Below, piece after piece: positions 23,601-35,144 of a stretch of DNA of 64,000 nt. A model generated the notes under the pieces. That model saw nothing but the letters and a program-made list of their open reading frames with translations, was not told the origin of the DNA and did not search any database. The stretch is from Marasmius tenuissimus. Its lineage: Eukaryota; Basidiomycota; Agaricomycetes; Agaricales; Marasmiaceae. The translations under genes and the position numbers were made by a program. The stretch is taken from NCBI GenBank assembly GCA_029532415.1, contig JAQOTA010000065.1, positions 992,001-1,056,000 on the forward strand, given 5' to 3'. Position 1 is the stretch's first letter. Each line of letters opens with the position of its first letter.

Positions 23601-23996
23601 TACATCACGAACAAGATCTTGCGCAAAGTCGGCAAGTCAGGATCTGGCAGACGACCGTCATCATCGAAGAGTCTCAGTATCAAACCGGAACCTTCAGACG
23701 GTACGCCAAACTCGGTAGACTTACCTTCCAACATGGCGGACTTGGAGATGGACGAGGGTGAGGGTGATGCGGATATGGATATGGATCATGACAGCGATTC
23801 AGAGGCCGAGGATGAGACCAGTGCGCACATAAAGGTTGAAAACGGGGAACCAGAACTACACGGGAAGCAGAATGGTTTTGGTGCGACCCCGATTCGCGAG
23901 TCTTCAATGGACATCGATACGCCGTTCGTGAAGAAAGAGGAGCCACTCGAGTTGGGCATGGACACATGGGGGCAGAGACCTCGGAATGGCTCATAG
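20694..23996 (+). CDS. SET2: SET2-type histone H3K36 methyltransferase
   Basis: Twelve exons (20694-21027, 21205-21316, 21381-21467, 21523-21822, 21876-21979, 22033-22121, 22179-22283, 22334-22441, 22501-22626, 22681-22740, 22796-23431, 23490-23996) encode 855 aa. A Cys-rich AWS segment (TCECQF to [13 protein letters not shown]) precedes the SET domain, with [17 protein letters not shown] and YEELTFNYN. The post-SET motif [14 protein letters not shown] follows. A helical TFIIS-N-like region, Ala/Lys-rich coiled segments and a C-terminal SRI domain ([20 protein letters not shown] and following helices) complete the Set2 layout. The SRI domain binds phosphorylated Pol II CTD, linking H3K36 methylation to elongation. 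No WW domain is evident. The seventh intron appears to be GC-AG (22284-22333). The final ~100 residues are acidic. Confidence 0.93.
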
Positions 23997-24132
23997 CAGG
24001 ATACTGCAGTGTTTTGTATTCTACATCTACTTTCGTATTCTATCCTAGGGTTTCGACCGCCGTTCGTTATGCTTCCTCATTACATACCGCCGTACCTCCA
24101 CCCACCGAGAGCAATCAATGCCTCTCCCTACC

Positions 24133-24648
24133 CTATTGAGACGAAACCGGCGCGCTCTGTCCTCCGCCGATATTTTCTTTCTCCTTCTTCGCCGACAACA
24201 CATCCCACATTCCAATACTCACAGGCGCACTGTCCACGAACCCACACCGCTTATAAAGCCCCCTCCCCATCTCATCTGCAAGCAGAGTAACCAATGCTCC
24301 CTCCGGTGCTCTCTCCTTAATCTGTTCGAGTAACCTCCGCAACAAGGCCTCACCCAATCCTTTCCTTCGATGTTCCGGAAGGACCGCCATGTCAGCGACA
24401 ATGAAGTACCACCCTCCATCTCCTATTATGCGAGCCATCGCTACGATTTCTGATTCGGACGCCCCGGAGCTGTGGGGATCGTGATAAGCAACGGTACCGA
24501 AAGCCCAGCTACCCGATAGCGCGCCTTCTCCCTGAGCGGGGGTTTTAGGGCTAAGGCCAGAGAGTTGGCGAAGATTGAGGTATGTTAGGAGAGGAGGTGC
24601 AGCATCGACGAATGAGTAGCCTGGCGGGAGCGTCGACGGGGACGACAT
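24133..24648 (-). CDS. GNAT-family N-acetyltransferase
   Basis: A single-exon gene of 171 aa with a compact GNAT domain. Motif A is seen as IVADMAVLPEHRRKGLGEAL, where RRKGLG is the acetyl-CoA pyrophosphate-binding loop. A later GLYKRCGF strand-turn matches the family's C-terminal motif B, and MARI earlier marks the central strand. The enzyme should transfer acetyl from acetyl-CoA to an amine. The substrate cannot be inferred; similar small fungal GNATs are often uncharacterised. It converges on SET2, with 136 bp between the stops. Confidence 0.85.
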   Translation of the reverse strand: MSSPSTLPPGYSFVDAAPPLLTYLNLRQLSGLSPKTPAQGEGALSGSWAFGTVAYHDPHSSGASESEIVAMARIIGDGGWYFIVADMAVLPEHRRKGLGEALLRRLLEQIKERAPEGALVTLLADEMGRGLYKRCGFVDSAPVSIGMWDVLSAKKEKENIGGGQSAPVSSQ

Positions 24649-24933
24649 GGTGGAGCGAGTTCAATGTACTTTGTCACGCACCGATGTTCGAGCAAATGAC
24701 TCGACGCATCTTGGAGCAGTCTTACCAACTGAATCAATCCCGAGGAGAGAGATGAAAGTTCAAAATAATATACAAGGATTAATCCAGTAACATACAAGTA
24801 GGTAACAAGGTGTTAATAAACTACTTCGCTCGTAATCATCAAGCAAGTGGGTTTTTCGTGAAGATCGTGACGCGTCCGTCCTCGGGATTCCGCTGAAAGA
24901 AAATCTGAAACGTTGCTGGGGGGGTATAGACGC

Positions 24934-26682
24934 TTACAACTCGGTCTTTGCTTTCTCCACCTTCTCGTATGCCTTTGCCTTCTTCTCCTCGTACTGCTTC
25001 TCAGCCTTCTTCTTCGCATCCTCGTACTCTTGACCTGCAGTACCCATAGCGTGATCGTATTCCTTCTGGGCTTTGTCTTTCGTAGCCTGGGACTCGCCGC
25101 GGATCAAAGTCCAAATATTCGCGATCTTCTGCTCAGCGTCATGAACGCTGTTCTCAAGGATCTCGCGTATTGAGCCGAACATTGCTTCTGCGCGGTTGCT
25201 TGATTGGACGTAACGGATACGAGTTTCCTCTGCGTAACAATGAGTTAGGTCACGACTAGATAGTCGAGTGGAAAGAAGGACATACGCAGCAAACCAGACC
25301 TGGTTCTTGGGAGCTTTTCCTCAGGGAAACCCTTCTCTCTGAGGAATGCTCGGAGACGTGCGTCAGGCCAGGTCAAGTAGGCGGCAGTTCGCTCGGAAAC
25401 AGCAGTATATCTGATCGGGGACTTCATCAGACAAAGTAGTTGTCGGCACACTAGAATTATAACTCACTTGTCGTTGATCATCTTGATGAGCTCATCTCTC
25501 TTCGCCTGAGCGTCAGATTTCATGTAGCCGTTGTCAATCAGCCATTCCCGCATCTGGGAGTCGCTCCAAGCATCCCAAACCGAATTCCTCGCGTTCAAAT
25601 AGTTATCCCTAACGGTACTAGTGTATCAGCACGGGTCCATTCAGTTCAAATAAAGAAAGGTAAAATGACGGAAGCTGATACGCACTCCACGAGTTTGAGC
25701 ATCTTCTCCCGTTTGAGTTGGGCATCAGACTTGATGACGTTGTTGTCGATGAGCCATTGACGGAGTTCGCTGTCGGTCCAGTTATCCCAAACGCGGTCGT
25801 TGACACCGTAGTAATAGCTCTTCATGAGGTCGATGTACTCGTCGCGCTTCTTCTGGAGATCAGTTCGGCCGTCGAGCAGGTTGTGGTTAATGAGCCATTC
25901 GTGCTAAAAGAGACGTGTTAAATGGTAAGAGAAAAGAACACTGAAATACTCACGATATAACTATCACTCCATGCCTCCCAAACTGGGTTCGCAACCTTTG
26001 CGTAGTTCTCCTTCATCAACGCGAGCAACTCGTCACGCCTCTTCTCTGACTTGGTTTTAATGATTCCCTTCTCCTCGAGGTACGACCTCAGCCTATTGTC
26101 GTCCCAAGTCGAGTAGACGTAGTCCCTAGAATCGTCCATGGTCCTCTGCGCCTCCCTGGTAGCCTGAGCAGCAATGCTCGAAAGAGACTGCGTAGCCTGG
26201 TGTTTGGAGTCTCCGTACACTGCTGTCGACGCTGCCTGACTTGCAGATGAGGTGAACGAGCTCGCTGCGTCGGTGTACGCGCGATACCGGCTCTTCGCAA
26301 GCAAGACAAGTTGCTCCCGAGGCCCAGAAGGTGCGACAATTCCCTGTTCGAGCAAGAACTCCCTCAGGCGCGACTCATCCCAGGTGTCGAATGTCGTGTC
26401 GCGCAGATTCGAGAAGGTCTTCTGAGCATTGTTGTACTGGTCGTAAGTCCATGCTGAGGCAGAATTCCAGTTCGCACGGACGAGTTCCAAGTATTGATTG
26501 TGTGTGAACTGGTCCTCCTTCGCCTGAGGAGACGTTATATGACGGTCGTCGAGCCACTTTTTCAGTTGGTTCGTGTCCCATTGCTGATAGTTAGGTTCCT
26601 CCGACCCAAACCAAGAGGCAAGAGCTCCGGGTGAAGCAACGAGGAGAACAGACAGAAGTAGGAAGGAGGGCCGGATTCTCAT
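24934..26682 (-). CDS. secreted or nuclear-envelope Ish1/Msc1-type stress protein
   Basis: A multi-exon gene with an N-terminal signal peptide (residues about 1-22, a Leu/Val-rich core before ALASWFG). Seven Ish1-type repeats follow, each with the pattern (T/A/N)W(D/S)(E/D)(S/N)xLRxxLxxxGI and a following Lys/Arg-rich helix. I read them across exons at about 26590, 26380, 26100, 25960-25850, 25780, 25540 and 25370. The C-terminal exon (25182-24934) is a Lys/Glu/Ala coiled coil. In yeasts, Ish1 and Msc1 with such repeats are linked to the nuclear envelope or ER lumen, stress response and chromosome maintenance. The signal peptide fits entry into the ER. The last exon begins after a helical link that reads SSNRAEAMFGSI. 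Confidence 0.85.
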
Positions 26683-27693
26683 GATGGTGGTCGTGAAATA
26701 TGAGAAGGCAGGAGCAAGGTCGGGAAGAATTTATAGTGGGTTAGGCGTGGTGTAGGGGAGCATCGAAAATGACGTCAAATGGCCCGTCAAAAGATGGATA
26801 TGACGTCGCTAATGCGTATGCGGCAAGTGACTGGAGCTATTGACAGCGATACATAATTGAAAGAAAACATATTCGTTTGCGGGAAACGTTGTCAAGGAAG
26901 TCGGATGGTATTGTGCAAGGCGGAAGACGTGTGCGCTGGAAGAAGAGTTGTGCCTTGAGCTTGAGGGCAGGTCAAAGCTCATCGCCTGGCAGTCTAGTCG
27001 GGCCGACACTGAGCTTCGGGCCGAGACGCGTCATTCCTGGAAGACGCGTAGTGATTGAGGGGCAAAAGAGTTTGGCGTGGTCCAGTTACTGGGATATGCG
27101 TTGTCTTTCGGAGTGAGCCCGAAGTGAGCCTCTAGAAAGCCTACGTTTGTTCGGTTCAGAACTCAATTGGATTCTGGAACCTGATAGAATTGGTGCCTCA
27201 GGGCCTGGCAACGATGGGCACTCAGCGCGAAAATTCACAGGGTACACTATGCGGCAGAGGCCTTACTATGCTTCTTGGAACGCGGTTCAAGCAATACTCC
27301 CCGAGGGTACCTCACATAAAGCGGCCATTGCGCTGATTTGTACTCGAACGCGAAATCCGGGGTGAGGACGGTGAAAACACGAGCTTCAAGTCATCCCGCC
27401 CACAAATTTCCGTCCAATCCGCTCATAGGGTTCCAATTGAGTGTCAATTGCTAAATGAGTGAAACTCTCTGGAACGAACTTTGAAAATATGCAAAACCCC
27501 CGGTATAACGGACCTGGGATACACAACATGCTCAAAGCTAGCTCGAAACTCAACTGGAACCCTGAGGGGTTTGAGGGGAGATTTGTGGGCGGGAAGCCCG
27601 TGTTTCCCATGCTCACGAGGGGACCATAGTACTGGGAAGTTCTGCCAAGGCTCCCATTTTTGATATACTTGAAAAAAGCCTCTATACCGCCAG
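26683..27693. other. intergenic, Ish1-type gene promoter to tRNA
   Basis: About 1 kb with only short frames. The first 150 bp upstream of the start at 26682 hold the promoter of the Ish1-type gene; the sequence AATTTATAGTGG near 26730 is a possible TATA region. Nothing else is supported. Confidence 0.45.
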
Positions 27694-27767
27694 GGTTCGA
27701 TGGCGTAGTTGGTTATCGCATCTGTCTAACACACAGAAGGTCCCCAGTTCGAGCCTGGGTCGAATCA
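27694..27767 (+). tRNA. tRNA-Val (anticodon AAC), no intron
   Basis: A 74-nt cloverleaf can be drawn. The acceptor arm pairs GGTTCGA with TCGAATC (one G-T pair). The D arm is GCGTAGTTGGTTATCGC. The anticodon stem TCTGT/ACAGA encloses the loop CTAACAC, giving anticodon AAC. The T arm is CCCAG-TTCGAGC-CTGGG, and the discriminator base is A. The A- and B-box promoters (GGCGTAGTTGG and GTTCGAGCC) are intact. There is no intron and no encoded CCA, as expected for a nuclear tRNA. Confidence 0.95.
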
Positions 27768-30700
27768 TTTTTGACATACCATCTTTCCTCACGGGATGAG
27801 CATATTTTCTGCGGGGCACCGTGTATCTTATTCCAGGAAGACACGAAATCCATCGCATGATGGGAATTTCAGACTCCCTCGCCAAAAAAAGCTCCTGACA
27901 TATGAGAACGCCGCCGTCCACAAAGCGAACATGTGTCCAGGTCAAGGGGTCCCAGGGCCGTACGCAGATTGATGCTACCGACCTTGGGCCTGCTTGACCC
28001 CGATGTGCGAGTATCACAAGTTGACCCCATCCAGGTGCGACCCAACTAAAACTCAGGCGGCGACATATCCGACTTGCTCTCCAATCGGCGAGTCCCAGGT
28101 CATCAAGGCACGAGTCAGGTCTTGAACTCAGGCACGACTCACCACCCTCTGACACCACCGCATCTCGACGTTTGCTTGGAGAATTGGCCTAGACGCACGA
28201 GCGACCACTCAGCCTGGGTGCCACTTCAGCGTCTCGAATCTCGAACTTCCTCGATTCCTGTACTTACTTACTAGAAGGGGAAAACCACACTCAGGGGCAG
28301 GATTATGCATATCTAAACCTACCTATCTATGTACATACATATCTAAAGTATTTATCGAACCGATGGGGATCACCGAGTAAAGCGGTCCGCGAAACTTGTG
28401 GGACCTTGGGAACGGCGACTTGTGCGTCCAGGGTCATTTAGAAGCATGCTCAACCTCAAGGTGACCTGAAAACCTAAGAGATCTGAGTCCTGTTTTTCAA
28501 CAAGCCCGCAGTTAGTGAGCTCTTGAGGACCTGCCGTATTGTACATACATGGTTAGAGTTTCCCTCTACTCGTCGTCCCTGGCAAGAACTGCTGCTCAGC
28601 AAACCCCGAGCAATAGACGAGAGATTACAGGTGGGAAGCGTCCGACATCTTGCAATATTACGGTTGACCTGAAAGGGACGGGGAGAAGACCGATGTACAT
28701 ACTCAACTTCGCGTCGACGGTATGTTAATCCCGCCCCTCTTTCGGGAACCTGACGCGACCTTTTCGCCACTTTGACGGTCAATTCTTTGTAGGCAACGGC
28801 TGCGATTCCAACGGAGAATACGCGTGCATGTAAACTTATTCTCCACCACGGGTATCCTTCTAGCGGCATGTGTATGGTGTGTGGATTCCAATATCCCTCG
28901 GAGCGATGGTAAATATATGTTACGCGCTTCTTTGACGTTCTGAATAGGTTTTCCTTGCTCTTGGGACCCGCTAACATGGGCTGCAGGATGACTGCGATTG
29001 GAAGGGAGCCTGAAAGTTAATTGCAACAAAAGCACCACTCCAAGCTCCTATGGTCCACTACTCGACCCCTCCAATTTTACTCCGCAGGGTGAAAATACCC
29101 CTCCCTAGTGGTTGGGTTGTTGATGACAACTTGGTGTGATTGTGAACATGTATGATGCTGACTTTGGTGTGTGTGATAACTTCGCAAAAACAGAGGAAAC
29201 GACGAACTCGGCGATTGATCCTAAGCCGCAGTCGAAAACCCCACTAGCAAGCGAAATAGTATACGCAGCTCTATGATTCATCTGGGCTGAAACAAAGCAG
29301 AGAAAATCCCGGAGGTGCTGTCAGGGTCACCTTAACGTTTAACTCGCGTGTCGGCCACCCATGGCACGGGAGGGCAGCACAGGCCAGTGATTCGTGCCAC
29401 AGTGTGGCGGGTCATTCACGAACATGTTGTATGACTCTCTCTGCTCCAAGGGTCATGAGTCAAGACGGTGTTACGTCGAGCCGCTGCGAAAAGCGGCCGA
29501 TTTCATTATCCCTGCTAGATTCAGGAACAGCAAGAGCACGCTCTGAACGGCTAGGGACAATGAGCTTTGAACTCCGAAGCCTTCGTATGACAGTGAGCCT
29601 CAGTGCCAGAAACATTCTATGCAATTAGCTGGAGATTCGAATTTCAAATGAAGCCAAATGAAGTCGATGCCTCTGACTTGTAGTCGTCGGACAGCAACAC
29701 CGCCGACGGGATTCCTGAACCATGAAGGATGTTGACTATGTATGTACCCAGCCCTTCGCCTAGATCAGAGATTACCGTGGATCCTGAAGGCCTGACATAT
29801 TATCGGAGGTATTCTGAGATTGAATTTCAAGGCCGACGTTGAAGGAGGCGCTCCGACAACTTGAATGTGATTCGATAGTCGCATAACCATCATGCCCAGG
29901 ACCAGAATATGCACGGGTGAAATGTCCGTTGAATGAGTGACTCACCGTCGATACTTACAAAGTCTTGACGCGTTTTAGAGTTGAATGATCGAGGTCGAGC
30001 GAGGTCGAGTGAATGATGCACAACACGCGATAAGGTGATAGGGAAAAGTGTGAAAGAGACCGAAGAATGTTCGAGCGGTGACGTCGGTCGTTGAAAAAGG
30101 GATGAGATGGTTGGCAACGGAAATGAAAATGTTTGAATGCTGTAGTCGGGCTTCGGGGACTAGGGATTTAAAACCCAGCTATAAGCTATCACAGATGGCC
30201 GTATGTAAATCATCCGCTCACCTGTCAAATGTTCGCTCAGCAAAACTTAATGAAAGTGGAGTTGCCCTCGACCTTTCAATCATGTATGTTCGACTCCGAG
30301 CCCAAACTTCCGAGTAGACGTTGATCCGTCACGTCCAGCGAGTTCGTGCCCGCTGGATTGAATTGAGAATTTCGCGAGTCACCAGAAGAACCCGTACCGA
30401 CGCACTCATAGTACCGACAATCTGAGAGACCGGAGAGACGTGTCACACCAGAGGAATTCCCGAGCCCCAACCCTGCAGCGACTTGTGCTCAAATGCCAAT
30501 GGCCTAATGGTCAAGGTGGCTTTCGGAAACTTCCGAACAAGTACGATGGAAATTGCCGAGTGGTAAGTCGTGAGGGGGCGGCGGAAGGCCCAAGGAGTTA
30601 CGCTTCCTAATGGATTCCCCATTGAGCTCTAGTCGCGTAGACATGGTGGAAGCCCGATTTAAATAAATCACCAGCCAGGGAAATTAAAATGCTTCCGAGA

Positions 30701-31579
30701 TAAGTAGGACATCGGGGATAGGTGAGTATCACGGGAAAAGTGCAGGTTCACCGGAAGACACCGAGACCGGTGTTCTCGGGACAGACTTGGCCACAACCGG
30801 AGAGATCAAGGACTAGTTTTACCTCTGCGCCGAGAACGACAAGCGGGCTGGGGCGCAAAAGTGAGTTTATTCTTGTGGTAACGACATTGGGGGGTAGTGC
30901 GGGGAGTACTTTGGTACTATGTACTAATGAATTCTAGCAGTGGACGGTGTTGTTGAAGTACGAAAAAGACCGTATTGAACTGTTTCAAGCCTCAAGTCGG
31001 TGACCAGTGACCAGTGATACGCTGGTCGTGGGGCTCTGGACCATCGAAAGAGACTGAGCTGGCTCCCGGTTACTGTTGACCCAAGATCGATTTAATACGC
31101 GGCACAGGCTGGCCTCAACTTCTTGAATCTTCCAAGCTTAAAGGAGCAGACTGAGCATTGGAAATGGCAGGTGGCGATGAGACGCACCTTGAAGGGCACA
31201 TGTAGCAAGATTGGCCTCGCATGTATTAGCTTGATTGAGATATCATGGAAGAGATATCGAGACCTCTTCTCATTAATGAAGGACGTACAGTACATGGACC
31301 GCCGGAGAAGAATCAAGATTGGGGCCCTAATTTGGAGTCTGGAGTCGAGGAGTCTGTGTCAGCAAGCGCCGAGTAAGCGCCGAATGTCATGTGATGTCAG
31401 GTCTGGCGAGGTCACAGCCACTGCTACTTAGGGATTCTTCTCGAACGTCGACGACCTTCGAGCGCTTTCTCCAGGCATCGAGAATGACGTAGACGCCCAC
31501 TTTCTCCAAGGTATATATCCTCGACTTTTATCTCAATTTTCTATCACACCAACGGTCTATCTCCTCGTTTATTGACCAA
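27768..31579. other. gene-poor stretch downstream of the tRNA
   Basis: About 3.8 kb. Frames up to 167 codons occur, for example minus strand 28474-28977 and 27682-28158. The latter is partly the antisense of the tRNA, and the former has no domain and no codon pattern I trust. The last ~150 bp before 31580 contain a TATATA-like phrase near 31511 that probably serves the BAG-domain gene. Decayed repeats are likely but not identified. Confidence 0.45.
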
Positions 31580-32880
31580 ATGTTTTCTCGCAGTCCATAC
31601 TACAATTCGCCTTCATACTATGCGCCCCAGGACGACTACCTGTATGGGTATCAGAATCCATACGCACGTGCCCAAGCCCAGGCTCAGGCAGAGCAGCAGC
31701 GACGAGCTCACCTTCTGGCTCTCGAACGTCAACGAGACCTTGAACGGCAACGCGCAGCTGCAGCAGAGGCGGCTCGAAGGCAACGGGCTAGTCAGTATCT
31801 TCCAGAGGCCGGCATGATGTATCCAGGACGGAATCGCTCTTATATTCCGGAAAGAGCCAGTCAATACCTTCCTCACGAGTTCGACAACTATGGGTCGGCT
31901 GTTGACGACGATGGGGACGCTTATGACTACGGATTCGCCCGGGGAGGGCCGTTTTGGAATACGTGGTCAGCGGGACAAGCAACGCGACCAGCGGACACGC
32001 GTACAGGTCAAACGCAGACAGCACAGGTGAGAAGCTTTCCTCAGTTATTTTCCTAGTCAGTATGCTAAGTGCCCGCATTCAGGTTGCCCACACGCGAAAG
32101 CAATCTCGTTCACGGTCACGAGTACGGTCCAAATCTCCCGCCGCTTCTTCCCCCAGCGAACACATCGAGATTCCGATCTCCGAGCCGCAACATCCGAACC
32201 CCTCACCTCTACCTACCCAATCTCCATTTCCCCCAACCCCCGCGAACCAACTGCCCACCCCGACTCCAGAAATGCAGGAGGCCGCGACCAAGATCCAGAC
32301 TTCTTACCGGATTCACCGTTCTTTGAAATCCATTGATTCACTTTCTCGACGATTCTGCGACCTTAAGTCGGCTTTTACCCTTCCCCGTTCTCTTGACTTC
32401 CAGATCCTTATTCCTGAGCAACACGTCTCCATACCCCTCGAAAATCTCAATCCGTCTAGTGCCCGCGACGCTCTCACATCCGCCGGACTTAATATGTTTA
32501 CCCTTGACCGCATTTCCACTCCAAAACTCGCTTACACCCACGCTAATGCCCCTATACACGGATACGTCGAGTCTCTGAACAGACTCCTGACCTCGTTAGA
32601 CGGAGTGGAAAGCTTTGGTCAGAAGGAGGTGCGAGAAAGGCGTAAAGAGGTCGTACGAGCAGTTGAATCCGAGGCGGCAAGGATTGAGAATACTTGGAAG
32701 GAGTTGTGGAATCGGTGGATGTTCCTCCTCAAACACGGAGATGAGGCCGTGCAGCCCAGTGGGACGGACTCAAACGCGGAAGTCTCGGCGAATGGGCCAA
32801 CCACAGAGGCAACGACCCAGGACGGGGGCCAGATGAAAGATGGGCACGAGATCGACGAGGGGTTCGTCAGTGCATCGTAG
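31580..32880 (+). CDS. BAG-domain protein with IQ-like motif
   Basis: Two exons (31580-32026 and 32083-32880) encode 414 aa. The N terminus is Tyr- and Gln/Ala/Arg-rich, with a coiled-coil-like QRDLERQRAAAAEAARRQR stretch. An SRSRSR patch and a Pro-rich linker follow. The motif AATKIQTSYRIHRSLKSIDSL is IQ-like and runs directly into a BAG-like three-helix region with a central insertion, ending near EKEVRERRKEVVRAVE-type helices and IENTWKELWNRWM. BAG domains bind the Hsp70 ATPase domain and act as nucleotide-exchange factors. Coupling of IQ and BAG is known in plant BAG proteins and in fungal homologues. The C terminus is acidic and polar. The BAG call is from motif recognition only. Confidence 0.72.
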
Positions 32881-34676
32881 GGACCGAATCGAGGATGTTA
32901 AACGCGAAGGCTTCCTAGGCGACGGCGACCTTCTAGAATTCTCAAGTCGCTCGTTTTGGTTCGTCCTTATCCTTGAGCCTTGCGTTGGTTCGTGTCATGT
33001 TGGTGCTATATCGAGCTTACCCTAGTCATTATCATAGTCGTTTTTGGATGTACAATATCATTGTGGGACAAATTCAGACTACTCGCCAATTCCTCTTCGT
33101 TGGGGCCTGAAGGTCGTGACACACCACTCCGACTCTGTTGCTAAAATATGTTTACGAAGTGCTTCTTTTCCACCAGATGCTGGCCGGTGGCCTCGGAGCT
33201 TCCCAGCGTGCCCTTTGGGATCTGTATACCAAGACACCCACATAAAAGTCGCCAGGACTTGCTCAATTCACCCGTTTCAAGGAAGCAGCCTCCGAGCGTT
33301 CGTGTGCCGACGTCATGTCTTTGCGGCGTTGCTGGTCTTTCGATCTGTTAAATTCGGACAAGCTACCGCTTTACTATTCAAATGTTTTGAAATGCATTGA
33401 AGTCCACCACAGTCATACGGTCAGAAACGGTAAGTATGTTACCTCAGTTCACACCGCATAGCAGGATTTGACGTTTTCAGGCTTGACCCGGTTGGGAGCT
33501 TTTTTTGGCCTATTGAATGAGGAATCACCGGATTTCGTTCGGGGAACCGTCCCCGCCCCCATAAACCCCCATAGAATGCGGTGAACAATGGAAGTCTCCG
33601 ACGTTCCTCTGTTGTGGATCACTGTGGACAGTAGCCGAGGGAGTTCGCATTCGAAGTTTCTTGTGCTCATCAACCTTATTTTTTCTTCAGGGTTTATCCG
33701 AGTCGGGACAGAAAGCTTCTATCAAGCATTGAGTTCGCGATTGATCGGTGAGTGGCTCGTTCTCTTGTTCGTTGCAGTTTTTGTCTTGTCAACGGCCAAG
33801 TTCGTTTGGTACTGAGCCCCCCCGGATAGCTTCAGGCTCTCCCTTCGAACAGACAGGGAACACCGGGAAAACGGCCCCCGAACACTGGGACCACCACTTG
33901 CGGGTGGCATGAGCTAGTCAGGAACAGATAACCACAGTACACACCGTCATGCATACGTCGGCGATGACTTTCAAGCCTGATTCAACCATTCTCTTGTTGC
34001 TTTCCCTGGTCTAGTCATGTCAGATTTACGTTCACTATTCTATGGTCTCTTCAGCGGTGAGGGTCCCGCCTGCACCAGACTAATTAGAACTTTACTTACC
34101 CTCGTAGGAGTAAAGCTGCCTTGGGGCCCGAAATTCAGTGGATTTGGGTGTTCTCTGCAAGGCATTACCTACACGCACCCATGCGAGCCCAGTAAATTCA
34201 TTCGGCAATCGGCTTCTCCACCTCGGTCTCAGAACCGAATCTTGTAACCGAGCAAATGTCTTGCGTATTCTGATGAAGTTCAACTAAATACATCTACTTA
34301 TGTATCTAGTACATTCTCGCTTATCGGGCGACCATTTATTGGGCCGACGCCCATGGCCGCAATAAACCTATATGGACATCGTCGGCGCTTCAAGTTTTCC
34401 TATGTACTCACACTAGTCCTTGGCGACCCGCCGGCTACACAAGTAAAGTCGCAACTTTATGGTCTCGGTGCTGAACCGAAGGCTGTGAGAGGAGAGCAAT
34501 CAAGGAACCTGTGACGTCAAGTTCTCCGCTGATATATGAAAAGAAACAGAGGCAAGTCTGTGAACAGACTGCATGCGCAATAAATACAACTAATTGACAA
34601 GTATAATACTGGGAATATTACATAGAAGGTATACGCGAATAATGATAATGATACGAATAAATCAACGGGATCCTGT
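32881..34676. other. stretch without a supported gene
   Basis: About 1.8 kb downstream of the BAG-domain gene. Frames of up to 118 codons are present on the plus strand at 33044-33400 and 33588-33815, the latter with a hydrophobic end, but none has recognisable features or a consistent splice model. Confidence 0.4.
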
Positions 34677-35144
34677 CTATGAGTGTTGCGACGGTCGAAA
34701 CAGGGACAACCTCCTCTTCTGAGCCTTCAGGAAATCGCCGAATCTATACGAGTGACATACAACCTGCGAAAGATCGCAGAAACCCTGTTGAGATGCTATG
34801 TTAGACAGAGCCCGAAGAAACAGGGATGATAGAGACGTACGTGCAACGAACGCGTATACAAATCTGATGAAATGTCGGTTTGCTAGGGCGCCACCTTCTG
34901 GGCGAACGGAGTACGGGCAGTCGGGGGGTTGGTAGCAAAAGATGAGGCACTTTGAACACCACTCTCGATGGAAGGCGTCGTCGAGTTTGTGCATATGATG
35001 GCTGGGTGGTTTGTCATTGGGGCAACCACAGCGAACGAGGAATCGCGACTCTGGGTGGTTACACCGACGGAGGGGCTCAACACGACTCGATTTCGATTCC
35101 GAACTAGTACTGGTGGTGAGGGAAAACAACGTCGAGAATTCCAT
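34677..35144 (-). CDS. possible Cys/His-rich small protein
   Basis: A minus-strand frame starting at 35144 has an unusual density of Cys and His in its middle third: RRCNHPE, RCGCPND, HREWCSKC and CYQPPDCPY, with HHMH between. The spacing resembles a zinc-binding module. The frame is open for 155 codons. A GTACGT donor near 34838 and acceptors near 34787 allow a spliced form ending at 34744 instead. I know no family with this pattern and have no homology support, so this may be a lineage-specific gene or chance. Confidence 0.35.
   Translation of the reverse strand: MEFSTLFSLTTSTSSESKSSRVEPLRRCNHPESRFLVRCGCPNDKPPSHHMHKLDDAFHREWCSKCLIFCYQPPDCPYSVRPEGGALANRHFIRFVYAFVARTSLSSLFLRALSNIASQQGFCDLSQVVCHSYRFGDFLKAQKRRLSLFRPSQHS

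Noticed and set aside
27682..28158. Minus-strand frame containing the peptide MIRPRLELGTFCVLDRC
   Set aside because: This part is the antisense of the tRNA-Val gene, a well-known source of spurious proteins.
28474..28977. 167-codon minus-strand frame in the gene-poor stretch
   Set aside because: No domain, low-complexity basic composition and no supporting splice sites; likely a chance frame.
30490..30560. Phrase GGCCTAATGGTCAAGG resembling a tRNA D arm
   Set aside because: No anticodon arm or T arm follows at the right spacing.
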